A DNA stretch of 64,000 bases, from contig CP137674.1 of assembly GCA_037976565.1 (NCBI GenBank), positions 30,473,047 through 30,537,046 on the forward strand. Direction: 5' to 3'. This document shows positions 44,641 through 60,483 of the stretch, in pieces; position 1 is the stretch's first letter, and every line of letters starts with the position of its first letter. The stretch is from Mesocentrotus franciscanus. Its lineage: Eukaryota > Echinodermata > Echinoidea > Camarodonta > Strongylocentrotidae. A program made the position numbers and the translations under genes. A model generated the notes under the pieces. It worked only from the letters and a program-made list of their open reading frames with translations, searched no databases and had not been told where the DNA came from.

Positions 44641-47159
44641 TGATTTGGGAACGTCGGTCGGACAGAGAGTGACCTTGCATTCCATGTGTGAACAATTGGG
44701 GCAGATCTGTCGAGCAGGGCTTTGCACTTGAAGGGGACGCTCCAGTTACGGCGTCATCTTTAATGCTGCCCCTATTTCTGGATAGCTCTCATCTCTTGCA
44801 TTTTCGTAGATCATTCTTTATCGTCGGCCATCCCTCTCTCTACCCTCTTCATCTATCTCCGATATATCTTCGTTTTGGAAATACTTTGGTCTGAGATGCA
44901 CCTAGACGCCAAATTGCTTAACATTGTTAGTCAGAGATGGTTTCCTTATTTCTATATGGTTTTGTCCATTTCTCCCCTTTCTACTGTTAAAGTATTTCTA
45001 GACATTTTTCATCGCTAAACCGACACCAAACCGACTCCAAACTGACCGATTTAGAGCCATTCGGGATAAAGTAGTATTTTGTTTGGTCTGTTGTTGGTCG
45101 GGGTTCTGCTCACTTGTTGTGACTTTGGTATTAATGCAGCTTTTTTCTATCTTGGGGGGCATTTCATGTAATATCTTTATCTATATTTTCCCTTCTTTTA
45201 TTTATCTCTCTCTATACAGCTTTGTCTATCTTTGTATCTTTCTTTGTTATTAACCCCATGTTATTTTCTATCTCAGATCTTTCATTTTTTTTCATTCTCA
45301 ACCTATCCATTACCCGTTCATCCGTTTCATCCCTTCCTTCAAATTAACTTATACCTTTTCACCATATTTCCTCTTTACTTCGTATCTCCCTCAGGCAGGG
45401 GTTCTGCAGGAGCAGATGTGATGAAGTGCTTATTTTTCCCTTTTGTAATTCTTTCAGCGAACTTTAAAACACAACAAATCTTACATGGTGTTTAAATAGT
45501 ATCATAAAGTAAGAAATCATTGTTTCCACAGAATATTGTTATACAAATGATAAGTCATGCCGAGTACCAAAGTTCATTTACTTCTTCAACCAGACTGACT
45601 GATATTATTTCATTTACAGGAGGGATGGTATAGCTGTGAATGAGAATGTAAGTGACATTACCAAGTGTAGAAAGTAAGAGATTGATATCAATTTGGAAAA
45701 ATTGCCAGTGTTTCTCAAGACTTTGCAAACCTGTAAAAAAGAATATCGCGTATATATTAGGTGATTCTGATAACGAGGAGTTAGATCATGGACAAGCCGT
45801 ACTAAAAAATCATTCTAGATTAGCAAAAGCAATGATATGAAGAATACATACAACTAATCGAACCTATCAAACATGCTCGAAATGGGAATTGACATCGAAT
45901 TATAAACTATGTGGCGGGGTTTTGCCACATGGGTCAATGGTACTTCCACTTTGAGACGAGCATTAAAGGATTTCAAGTCTAAACATTTAATTCAGGTAAT
46001 GCCTACTAGAGGATGGATATTTCATCGTCTTAAGTAGAACACCACCAATTGCCCATTACCAACGGGTACAATTTATATCTTAAATAAAAAATAAATAAAA
46101 CATTTGAAAATGTGAGCCGTCAGTGCACTATGTAAACTCGCATGCGCCACTCGGCAAATACTGTATTCACATCTTCAGTAGACGAACTATTCACGAACGA
46201 TTTGCGTTGCGAGACTGCCATTGTTTCTTTCCGCCATAATATCCCTCCAAAATACTAAAATCTACCTGTTCACGATCTAGAACCCTATTCTCCCGCTCCT
46301 ACCACCATTAATACCATGCTTCTTATATCAATACGTTTTCTGTGCTATACCGATCAGATTTCGTAATTTGATAACCCTGATCCTGTATTGGAGTTGTAAA
46401 TCTTTGGTGATTTTTGGCAGTGAATTTCAAATGTGATGAAAATAAATCCAAGAAAGAGATGAAGGAAGTTATTCTGTAGTGACCATGGGGAGATTATCCC
46501 TTTTTCTGGTTGAGATTGCGCTATAAAGAGTGTTTACTTTATATTTAAAAAAATCCCAATTCAGTGTAGTAAATGTATTCAAACTAGTTCATACTTAGTT
46601 AAAATTTAAATTTTTACAATTAAGTTGACTTTATTATTTGATAATCAGGATATTCCTCATCCCTTCGTAACGAATGATTTAGTCCTGTTTTAAGAAGCAG
46701 AGACCCGAGAAATGATAGACATACAGATTCCAAAGCCAAGGAAAATTGTTTATTCTTTAGCTGTTATTCCTTAACAATCATCCTCCATTAAATGTTAACC
46801 AAGTCTCATATTGTTCAATATATTTATCATTTCCTCAGGTATATCTGCAGGTATTACGATAGGATGAAATCTCATAGCTTGCTTGGAGGTATATGCACCG
46901 AATATGGAACAAGAATTAGCCCAGGGCGGCACGGTGTGCACGGTGGGGTAGGGAAAAGTGAGCACACGGTTTCCTCATGACCCGACTGCGTCCTAGATTT
47001 GGTTTGGAAGTCCAAATAAACATTGTGACTGGGTAATCACAGATAATGAGCTGTCGTGATAAGACGAACTGGATGAGCGCCACTTTCACCATCCCATTGC
47101 CCAAGATGATAGACCACTGTAGGCCTTGAGGTGGAAAACAGAAAACACGACTGCAAAGA
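44641..47159. other. No gene seen
   Basis: A pyrimidine-rich part (45180-45400) and AT-rich sequence. Short frames lack splice support. Confidence 0.4.
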
Positions 47160-47295
47160 CTTTCGAAAAATCAACCTAGGGCACCCGGTTGATCACAGCC
47201 TTGTCCGGCATCTTTTGTAAGTGCATACATTAATATAACGTATTACGCAATCTGAACATGAATTCTATGGAATTTGCAATTAAGATTGCCCTTGA
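47160..47295. mobile_element. Worn copy of the 53248-type MITE
   Basis: 'ttcgaaaaatcaacctaggg' and 'aacgtattacgcaatctgaa' match the order of motifs in 53248-53392, and it ends in 'tttgcaattaagattgccct'. A further fragment may lie at 47600-47690. Confidence 0.5.
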
Positions 47296-47931
47296 GATGA
47301 TTTCTCCAAAGTCTTCGTGATTGTGTTCAGTTCTCTTTCAGAAGTGTAAGTCACTGATTGCATGTTTTTTTTTAATACAGATTTCATCCTGGTCCTGTTT
47401 TGATCTAAATTGTCATCAAAGTTCGGTCTACACCAACCAGAGGTGTAGTTAGGATGAAACAAAGAAAAGAAAGGAGAATTAATGGGCGAGGGGTAGAGGA
47501 GTTTGGAAAGAAGATGATATCATCCCTTCCACACTCCCAACTTTTCGAAAAAATGATTGAAGGGCACTTATATTTTTATATCCCTGAAATACAATTTTTT
47601 GGAGTACGTAATGCGTCAATTTAATGTTCATACATATCAATTGGCGATATGCAAGGCTATTGACATTGCCTTTAGGTTTCTGATATCATTCACCTAGCAA
47701 GATCGGTGACCCCAAAAGATGCTTATGTCCCTTCAATGGCATTACCCATACTACACCACGAACATGACGAAGGCCTATTTCGAATCGTCGGATTGTAAAA
47801 CGTTACAGTTATGCAGAATTTGCAATATGAATTCATTATTCAATCGCACCATTTTATCATTCAAATACTGCATATTTTTGGAATATTATTCCACAATCTG
47901 CGATCAGTGAATCTCTTCTTAAGACAAGCAG

Positions 47932-47934
<3 letters not shown>

Positions 47935-47988
<54 letters not shown>

Positions 47989-47999
47989 ATATATACACA
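47935..47999. repeat. (TA)n microsatellite
   Basis: About 60 bp of TA followed by (CA)n. A shorter TA run sits at 48116-48137. Confidence 0.9.
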
Positions 48000-48484
48000 C
48001 ACACGACAGCCCAACACACAAGCAAGAACCTGAAGAAGGCCTCACAAGCCGAAAGCTCGTAATAAAATTGTAAAGTACAGCTACGTCTCGCGTTCCTAGA
48101 CCATTTTCTTCACGCCTATATATATATATATATATAAATATATAATTATATCAGCAGAGTATCTGATGTTATATAGACCTTTGTGTCAGATAGAGAGAGG
48201 GAGACAGGTATAGAGGGGGGGGGGGCTGATGTGTCAGCACCTTTTTAAATACGGTGGTAAACTTGAAATGAGGTGTGAATTTATCACCCTGTTGCTAAAG
48301 AAACTAACAGTAAATCACAAACCATTGAGTAAACATCACATATTAACATGTTACAATTCATTTAAACCAGCCGGCCAATTACACCCACTCGCTAATTATA
48401 ACCAATGTTCAATTAAGCACCAATAGCAAGACCGAGTCAAATGTAATCTACAATACACAAGCTCGACTTTCAAAAAAAAAATCG

Positions 48485-48600
48485 AGGCAATTTCAACAAT
48501 CTTGCCCATCACCCATTGACACGTGCGAATATTACAATGACGTATTACATAATCTGGACAGGTATTGAAACTGCCCTAGCGTTAATTTCTAATTGGGTTT
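48485..48600. mobile_element. Worn copy of the 53248-type MITE
   Basis: 'ggcaatttcaa', 'acgtgcgaatattacaatga', 'cgtattacataatctg' and 'tattgaaactgccct' follow the element's order. Confidence 0.5.
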
Positions 48601-49489
48601 TGCGATCCAGTTAAATACGATATAGGTGAAAAAAGCAATTTCTACCTAGAATACGACATATCACTTTAAGGCAACTCGACTGTAAACTGATTGTCCAATC
48701 TTTCCAACATGAAGAATGAGTGAACATACCTCGTGGCATAATATATTCCTAACATGCATTGCCATTGGATAAATTTACACACGGCTGGTCACGACAATAT
48801 CAAACTAGCGGGTGCGAGGGAAATTGATTTGATTTATTGCCATGGTAACTGTTTTTTTTCCTCTTCGGGCCAATTTGAGCGAAGAGCGTGTTATTTGTCA
48901 TGCTAGTAAGCACAATAGCTAACTACTGAGAAAGCCATGTGCACAAAACTACCGGACTCTGGATACATTTTAGGATAAGATAATTTTAGTTTAGATAAGT
49001 TTAGTTCAATTAATATTGCTCATGCACAAACATTATAAAGTACAATTGGCATAAAACTCATTCTCTGGCCGTTTCCGTAAAAATACAAAATGCTGAATAA
49101 ACATGTATTACCATAGAATATCAGATGACAATAATGTATTACAAATATTTAGATAAGACATAAATATGAAAATGTCAACATAGCAATACATGCATGTGCA
49201 TGACAAAGTAAACAGGAAATAGAACACACACCACAGTTACAGACAACAAAGCTCACTAGGATAAATTACATGGACAAGGAAACCACAAAACAGATACTTA
49301 GACATAGAGAGAAGAAAAGTAATAGCAGCGGAGAGTAGAGAAAAACAGAACAAAGATATTTTAAATTCCCCATAACTATGTTTTTTTTGTTGAAATTAGT
49401 ATACGTGTTACAAGAGGGGGAGGGGGGGGGGAAGAAGTGGTATTTTCTTTTAAAGAAATTTTTAAAATTGGAAAAGACTCCCTTTTCTC

Positions 49490-49650
49490 TTAAGTCTGAA
49501 GGCTCTTGACTCTCATACGCGAGGACATGGGTTCGATCCTTAATGGGTGCTTACATCCTTGGACAAGATGTTTTTCCCACACTGTCCCTTTGTAAATGGG
49601 AAACTGGCAATTGTTGGGATGATGATAATTGCAGCACCCTCAGGAGCTTT
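49490..49650 (+). mobile_element. tRNA-derived SINE fragment
   Basis: A clear B box ('gggttcgatcc') follows 'cgcgaggacat', and downstream 'ccttggacaagatgtttttc' resembles the post-tRNA block of the 52746 SINE. The head is eroded. Confidence 0.45.
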
Positions 49651-50001
49651 CATGCTCATGAGAATTCCCTGTGTAAATACGATTATCCTTTTCATCATCA
49701 TAACTATTGATGGTAATATACTATATTTTGGGTTTGATGCAAAATTGCATCGTTACGCTGATCATGGTTATCCTGAGTCTCATTAAAATTAACCAGCTTG
49801 ACCATTATGTCCAGTTATGAATTAATAATGCGCTCGTATTTCATTGTGACCTGTTTTATTTTGTATGTAAACCTTTCGCATATTTGCCGATGCCATTGTT
49901 CGAAAGAATCTGTGAAACCCCTTGTTTATAGCTACTGTTTGGCAGATTTTTAAAAGATGTTTATTTCATCATACTTTTGTTTTGGTTCTTGTGTCTTCTA
50001 A

Positions 50002-50895
50002 ATGGCAGACATAATTGGTGAACTTAATATTGATGCAGAATTCAAACATTTAAGAAATGAAATACAGAGTGTTCACTTCCAATGGTTGAGAAATGTTTTA
50101 GGTGTTAATAAAAAAGCAGCCATCTGGCAATACTAGCCGAAGTTGGATCGTACCCTTTAATCATACAAATTTGTCGAAACTTGGGAAAGTATTATGCACG
50201 AATGAGAAATATAAGTAATGATTCATTATTATACCACTCTTGCCAAGAGAACAAAAAGATGTCTGAAAATAATTGTGAATGCTGGCTAGGAATTATGCAC
50301 CAGCTTCTCAGGGGATTTAAATTATTTGTGGATGAAAATGATGAATGTTTAGAATTGGATGATATTACCGATAGTGAAAGAGTAGTTGAAGAAGAAATAG
50401 AAACCAAAATGGAAGACTTTTACCACCGCCAGTTCTTGATGGATTTGTGTAGTGATTGTGTAAATGGCAATGAACAAAATAAATTGAGAACATACTAATC
50501 TATTTAAGCAGAGTATACAAACAGAGAAATATTTATTAATCGTTAAAACCCGTAAACTACGAACAAATATCTGCCGATTTAGAATTAGTTCTCATAACCT
50601 ACCGATAGCAACTGGAAGACATAGACGTCCGGAAAAAATACCTTCACATTTAAGAACTTGTAATGACTGTAACTTGGGAAGGGTTGGGGATGAATTTCAT
50701 ACCATAATGGATTGTATTGTATATAAGGCTGAAAGGGGGGTATTTCTCAATAAAATGGCTGAAATATCTGGACAGTTTAAAGATCTTAGCGATGAAGAGA
50801 AATTTGTAAGCATTATGAAACTTGAGAGTGAAAATATAATTGAGCACTTCTGTAAGTATATTAAAACAATCATAAATACTCGAGGGGAATTTTAA
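50002..50895 (+). pseudogene. Decayed 3' end of a LINE ORF2
   Basis: Pieces in shifting frames read 'WLRNVLGVNKKA' / 'LAILAEVGSYPLIIQI' / 'KLRTNICRFRISSHNLPI' / 'RTCNDCN'...'GDEFHTIMDC'. This order, with a CxxC...HxxxxC cluster at the end, is typical of the region after the reverse transcriptase in several animal non-LTR retrotransposons. The frame shifts near 50120 and again near 50490, and stops interrupt it, so it is inactive. It begins abruptly, consistent with 5' truncation; the 3'UTR probably runs to about 51185. Confidence 0.75.
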
Positions 50896-51185
50896 CATCC
50901 CACACGTTCTTTTAGAACATCAATAGTGAAATTATCATTCCCATTCCCATTTGGTATGTATCTTTATCGTCAAACATAGGCTGGTACGTGTCATACAACT
51001 ATTTTGTAATAATATCATTTACCACTGTATATATACAAGCTACATTGTTTATTGTTAATTTGTGATTACTCGAGAAACTATACCACTTATTGAATTTCTT
51101 ATTTACATATTTGTTTTATTTATGTATTTTAAAACAAAATGTTGATGTATCTGAATGAAGTTTACTAATAAATTCAAATTCAAAC

Positions 51186-52745
51186 AAGTAATATTGTTTT
51201 CGGAAAATGACAATAAAAACATTGAATAATCTTTACATTATAACAAGCAAGAAGAAATTATGATATGCCGTTTCAACTATCTACAAAGCATGATGAATTT
51301 CACTATCATTTGAAAAGCTTGTGTGATTTACACAATCTATCATGTCCATAGGGCCTCCCATTTACACAGAGTATTTTGTAGGGCCATCATAAAATAAGCA
51401 ACTTTATTCAGTGCTTGCTCGGGATTCATATACAGTTTGGTTAAAGTTAACTCACATGATCCCATTCTGTTCCCATTCTTTCATCTAGTCATATTCAAAT
51501 GCATCTTAAAATGGCACTCCACCATCCTACGCAATCGCCTCTCACACCCCCTTTCTTTAGACATTTTGAATTCAGAATTTGTAATTGTATATGACTGAAC
51601 TCTACTGCCAAACTATGCCACGTTTCATCGGGTAACCATTCTTTAATAGTTCTAGCGCTGGTCGTATCTCAATAACTGCTTGAGGAGAATCAGTCTTTGA
51701 AGTGTTCGTTATTTGATTTGTTGTGATAAGAAATGTTTCAATTTTTTCTAAATTATGCATATTCTATACATTTTGCCCTGGTTGTTACTGTTTATATTAA
51801 CATGATCCTAAACTTCAAAAGGTTGATATTAAATATCTGTCGGAAAATGTTAATTTGTGAATTCATAGCTTTTAATCGTTTACATCTTTCAGATGAGATG
51901 CAACCTAATACAGCCAACATGTTAGAAAGATCTGAATCCATTTCAACGTCCTAAATTTGTTTTTCTTGTGTAAAATCATGTCAAGGTTGATCACCTTGTG
52001 TTTCCCTTAATCTTGAAATAAATGGTCAATATCCTCAGCATACACATTAATTCATAGGGAAAAACAAAGCTACATCTCTTGACTCGAATAAGTACGTTAA
52101 CGTTTATGGATTCCAACATTGCAAAATACAAAGTTATAATCATTACATAAAATTAATACTGACAACACCATTCGCGGTTTCTTTCAAATGAATGAACACC
52201 TTTTTGATAAGATATACGCCGTGGTAAAAACAAAACCTAAAGCACATAGACTAGCGTCTGAAAATGAGGCAAAGTTGACTGGTGACCGACATACGCAGCA
52301 AAGTCAAGATGAAAATGTCATTTTTCTCGCGTGTATTTTTTCGGCAATTAATCTTCAAATGACATCCTTTCCCGATCCATCTCCTCCGAGTGGGCCATTA
52401 TGAACGCCAAGAGCCCGTGAATAATTCATACTACTTTCCCCCACCATCGCCCCAGACAGGTGGATACTATTGATACTCTGTGAAAACGACGAGACGTCAA
52501 CAAATCCTCCGACAAGACAATTATGATAATTTCAACCTGTGTTGGACTAAGGTATCGGTTCTAACAAAAGGACATGTTATCCTTTGTATATTTCTCGAAT
52601 TTCCTTACATGCATTTCTGTCAAATGTTAACATGAAGATACTATGATAATATAAAATACATGTTTTTGATGCTGGATAGTGCGTATTTCACTCCCTCTGA
52701 AAGTACATTGTAGGTTTACCCTGGCTTTTAGTTCGGGCAGCATGC
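51186..52745. other. No gene seen
   Basis: AT-rich, with only short frames on both strands. Confidence 0.4.
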
Positions 52746-53032
52746 CCGGTGTCGTGGTCGAGTGGATACGTCGCCAGACTGTCGATCACAAGGTCCGCGG
52801 TTCGAGTCCCGCCGCGGCACTAATGTCCTTTGGCAAGACATTGATCTACATTTGCCACACTCCACCCAGGTGAAGTAAATGGGGACCTAGGAATTTATTC
52901 CTTGAAACGCAGAGCGCGTAACAGCTGCACTGCTAAAGCCAGGGTAATTATGCTGCATTACTGTAGAGCGCTTAGAGACTTCTGATAAAGTAAGTGTTAG
53001 GCGCTATATAAGCAAATATAATTATTATTACA
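52746..53032 (+). mobile_element. tRNA-derived SINE, well preserved
   Basis: The tRNA-like head has an A box ('tggtcgagtgg') and B box ('ggttcgagtcc'), then 'tgtcctttggcaagacattg', 'ctccacccaggtgaagtaaa', 'gtagagcgcttagagact' and a tail 'ggcgctatataagcaaatat' with (ATT)n. The T stem has a mismatch and the body continues well past a tRNA, so it is a SINE and not a tRNA gene. Pol III boxes look intact. Confidence 0.88.
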
Positions 53033-53247
53033 TTTTAAGAAACAGATTCCTACGAGGTATCGAATTACTTCACCAGGGTTGAAAGAAACAATTAAAAAAA
53101 AATGTCTCGTTTGAGAACGTTCATTAGTCTAGGAATATCTGTTCGCACTTGAACTTAATATACAGGAAGACACAACTGAAAATTCGTATAGTTATTATTA
53201 CTATTATTAGTATTTATTATTATTATTAAGAACACGAGCGCAACTAA

Positions 53248-53392
53248 TTTCGAAAAACCAACCAAAGGCAATTTCAATGGCCTTATATGTCACCTTTTGA
53301 AATGTGCAAACATTACAATTACGTATTCCGAACATGATTTTTCTGTGACATACGATAGGGTATTGAAATTGCCTTGGGTTGGTTTTTCGAAA
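53248..53392. mobile_element. MITE with 31-bp TIRs, family reference copy
   Basis: 'tttcgaaaaaccaaccaaag' plus 'gcaatttcaat' (53248-53278) is inverted at 53362-53392 with about two mismatches. At least three worn relatives lie in this window (34405, 47160, 48485). Confidence 0.85.
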
Positions 53393-53684
53393 GTAGCTGT
53401 GATCGTCTTCAAGGATGATACACAAAATTAAACGGATCGCTCACCTGGGAACGAATTTTGTGGAAAAGGTAATTTAAACAGACCCCTGTTCAATCATTTG
53501 TCATTTGGAGAGGAGAAATGGATGCAAATGCATTTAAGTGTCGTTTCTGATAAAGGACATACTCAATCCAACTAAGACCCCGACGTAAATCTCAGCATGC
53601 TATTGCTAAAAAATTTAAATAGTTACAGTTAAAAATTTAATATTTCCATTATAATATTAGCAATGATATCAGAAATATATAGAG

Positions 53685-54060
53685 AGTAGAGCAGAGAGAA
53701 AGAGAAAAAATGAGAACGAAAATGAGACTGAGTTAGAAAGGGAGAGGAAGACTAATGATGAACGAAGAGAGATAGGTAGAGAAAGAGTGACAGAGAGAGG
53801 AGAAAAGAGAGACAGAAGGGAGAAAGACAGAGTCAGAAAGAAAGAACATGGGGAATGAGTGAGGTGGAATGAAAGTGAGACTGATTGAGACTGAAGAATG
53901 AGGGACAAAGAGAGAAAGAAAGGGGAGAGAAAGATAGAAAGAAAGAGAGGGAGAGGGAGGGGGAATGGGGGCATGGAGAGAAGGGAGAACGGATAAAACG
54001 GGGAATGATGGAGAGGGAGGAGCGAAAGAATAAAGGAAGAGCGAGAGAGAGAGAGAACGA
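53685..54060. repeat. Long purine-rich tract
   Basis: About 375 bp almost entirely A/G on the plus strand, imperfect GA/GGA/AAAG. The open frames on both strands are low-complexity. Confidence 0.85.
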
Positions 54061-55216
54061 CAGAGCTAGTTTGAAATCTCTAAATTCTAAATCAATAGTT
54101 TCATCACTTTTTAAATATGTATCCCATTTCTCCACTTGCTCCACCTCTTCCTGTTGACTTCTCCCTTCACTAACCTCATCAATAATTTCTTCGAGGTGTA
54201 CTTCCGGTAATTAATCTATGGTATATGAAAATTCGATTTTTAAGACATCTTTTGAAAGTGTATGTCAAATTGATTGATACGATTATGTCTATGCTGAAGG
54301 CGTTGTTGTAACATTTGCATTTAACCTTTTAAATTCTTGTCATGAAGCGCGAAAAAGAAAACACATTTACAAAGTGTTGCATCGCTTGAAATGCAATATT
54401 CTTTTTTTTTCCGTCAACTTGAAATGATTTTCCACAAAATAATAGAGCGCTCGGTATTATTCACTAAGTATTTTTATTCACATCATCTGATACGACTTAA
54501 TTTAGCTAAAAGATTTAGATTCCCTACGTCATCAATGATCTTCACATTTTAGATTTTCTACAACTTTCACTTTTTACCCTCTTGTCTGCCCGTTTAAACC
54601 AATGTCACCTTTCTATACAAAGGGACAATTCCTTTGTAATTATAACTCGAGGAAGGACATAATGTAAGTTTGAGCAGTTGCTGCTTCCTTTGAAAATCTC
54701 GCATGGTGTAATTTAAACTACATGTACATACTATATCGATGGCGTATCTCTGTGGAAGACAATAGCGCATATCGCGGCATTCCCTATCCTATCTTATATG
54801 GAAATGTATTCAGAAATGGTCACAAAGTGTTATTTTATCCAGAGCTAGATCTCCCTCTCACTCAAAGTTTTTTTGTATTCTCGCGGTTTCCATAGAAACC
54901 GGATCTTGTTTCAGGATGTGAGGGTGCCAATTTGATGAAGGAATCTCAATAACGGAAGCTTGCCTGTTTAGCTGCGGGGGCCACCGTATCCAAATGGAGT
55001 ATAAATTCGTAGAGAATGGGAGAAAAGATTATTTTCATCCTTTTTAATATTCTTCCACAATCACCCGGGGTTGTATCAAAACTAAGAGTTAACAGAGTTG
55101 TAAAGCATGTATAATACGATGGGTAATCACTAGAGTTACATAATATATTGCAATAATGGTGGTACATGTAGTAGTATACAATCATGATAATGACAGCATT
55201 GGCAAAATATTGTTCT

Positions 55217-59278
<4,062 letters not shown>

Positions 59279-59398
59279 TTTCACGAAACCGTCATAAGTA
59301 CAAGTTCGACGATATCCTATTAAAACAGGTGTATATACAATTTAACACATGTTTCAATTGGGTGCCGGTGAACGTGGACTTATGACGGTTTCGTGAAA
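59279..59398. mobile_element. Short MITE with 21-bp TIRs
   Basis: 'tttcacgaaaccgtcataag' at the left end is exactly inverted at the right end. 120 bp in total. Confidence 0.85.
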
Positions 59399-59806
59399 AG
59401 AAGCCTTGGTTACCAGGGAGTAAAAATGGCAGCTCGGTGGTGGTGATTCCAGGGAATGGGTTGATGACCTTTCCGTCACACGAGACTAGACATGCTAGAG
59501 GTTTATCTGCATATGATCTTCATATAAGTGTGCAATGCATCCTCTCAATGCAGAAACAAAATTCCGGCCTTCCTGTCTTGTCTCCAAATACTTTCTTTAA
59601 AGTACATGTTTACTTTTTTTTCTTGTTCTTCTCGTGTCTTCTCCGCTTATGTTATTTTGACGTTATATACTGATATTATTTTGTAACTTTGTATGTTTGT
59701 TAACCTTGTATATTTTTAATAAAAGTATTGAATAAAGTGAACTGAATTGAGCTGAACAGAAACGAAATTTTGACCATCAGTCTTTTTTAAAGATAACGTT
59801 GAGTTC

Positions 59807-59955
59807 TGGGACTCGTTTCACAAAGCCTTTTTTCAATGACAAATTACAAAAATCAGTGACAAATCTGCTGGTAACCAATCAGAAGCAAGGATTTCACTAA
59901 CGTATAACAACAAACTGTCATTTGTCACTGATGACAAGTTTTGTGAAATGGGGCC
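59807..59955. mobile_element. MITE-like element, 'gtttcacaaag' type
   Basis: Outer 'cgtttcacaaag' and 'ttttgtgaaatgg' are inverted, and inner 'caatgacaaattac' and 'gtcatttgtcactgatgac' also pair in part. A similar terminus ('caagttttatgaaacagggc') is at 27838-27860. Confidence 0.6.
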
Positions 59956-60290
59956 ATGGAAAGCCATTTCACTGTGAAAGAAACTGCCAGGAAGCAATTG
60001 CTAAATGTTAATTTAATATATAGCTCATGAAAATTGGTCTATACGTGAGGTTTTGAAATCATCAAAATGATTTTTCTTTTAAATGGCAGAAACTTGCTGA
60101 AAGTCATGTGAACTGCACATAGAAATGCGTATAAGGGACTTCACTCACATTTGGCATGTACATTTGGTCCAAACTTTTCACCTATTTCTAATGTTGCCAT
60201 CAAAGCTAAAAAAAGGGGGGCCCTTTTACAATACCAAAGTTATATTTCAATTTAGTGTGATTGAAAAAGAAAAGGTAAAATAAATGTAAT

Positions 60291-60483
60291 TACAGTCAAA
60301 CCTGTCTATAGCGACCACCAAGGGAAACACAAAAAGTGGTCTTTGTAGACAGGTGGTCTTTGTAGACAGGTTCCTTTAGTACATGTTTCAATGAGAAACC
60401 ATTTTCAAGGGAAACAAAAGATGTGGTCTTTGTAGACAGGTGGTCTATGTAGACAGGTGGTCACTAAAGCAGGTTTGACTGTA
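60291..60483. mobile_element. TA-flanked MITE with 14-bp TIRs
   Basis: Starts 'tacagtcaaacctg', ends 'caggtttgactgta' (exact inverse). The interior carries four copies of 'gtggtctttgtagacagg'. The outer TA suggests Tc1/mariner-type insertion. No coding capacity. Confidence 0.85.

Noticed and set aside
50181..50895. Host protein gene
   Set aside because: The frames join only with shifts and match the C-terminal region of non-LTR retrotransposon polyproteins.
52746..52820. Functional tRNA gene
   Set aside because: A and B boxes are present but the T stem is mismatched and the sequence continues into a SINE body shared with 20430-20705.
53669..54157. Open frames in purine tracts (also 848-981, 35818-36211, 61301-61814)
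   Set aside because: Low-complexity Arg/Glu or Ser/Leu/Phe frames caused by base composition.
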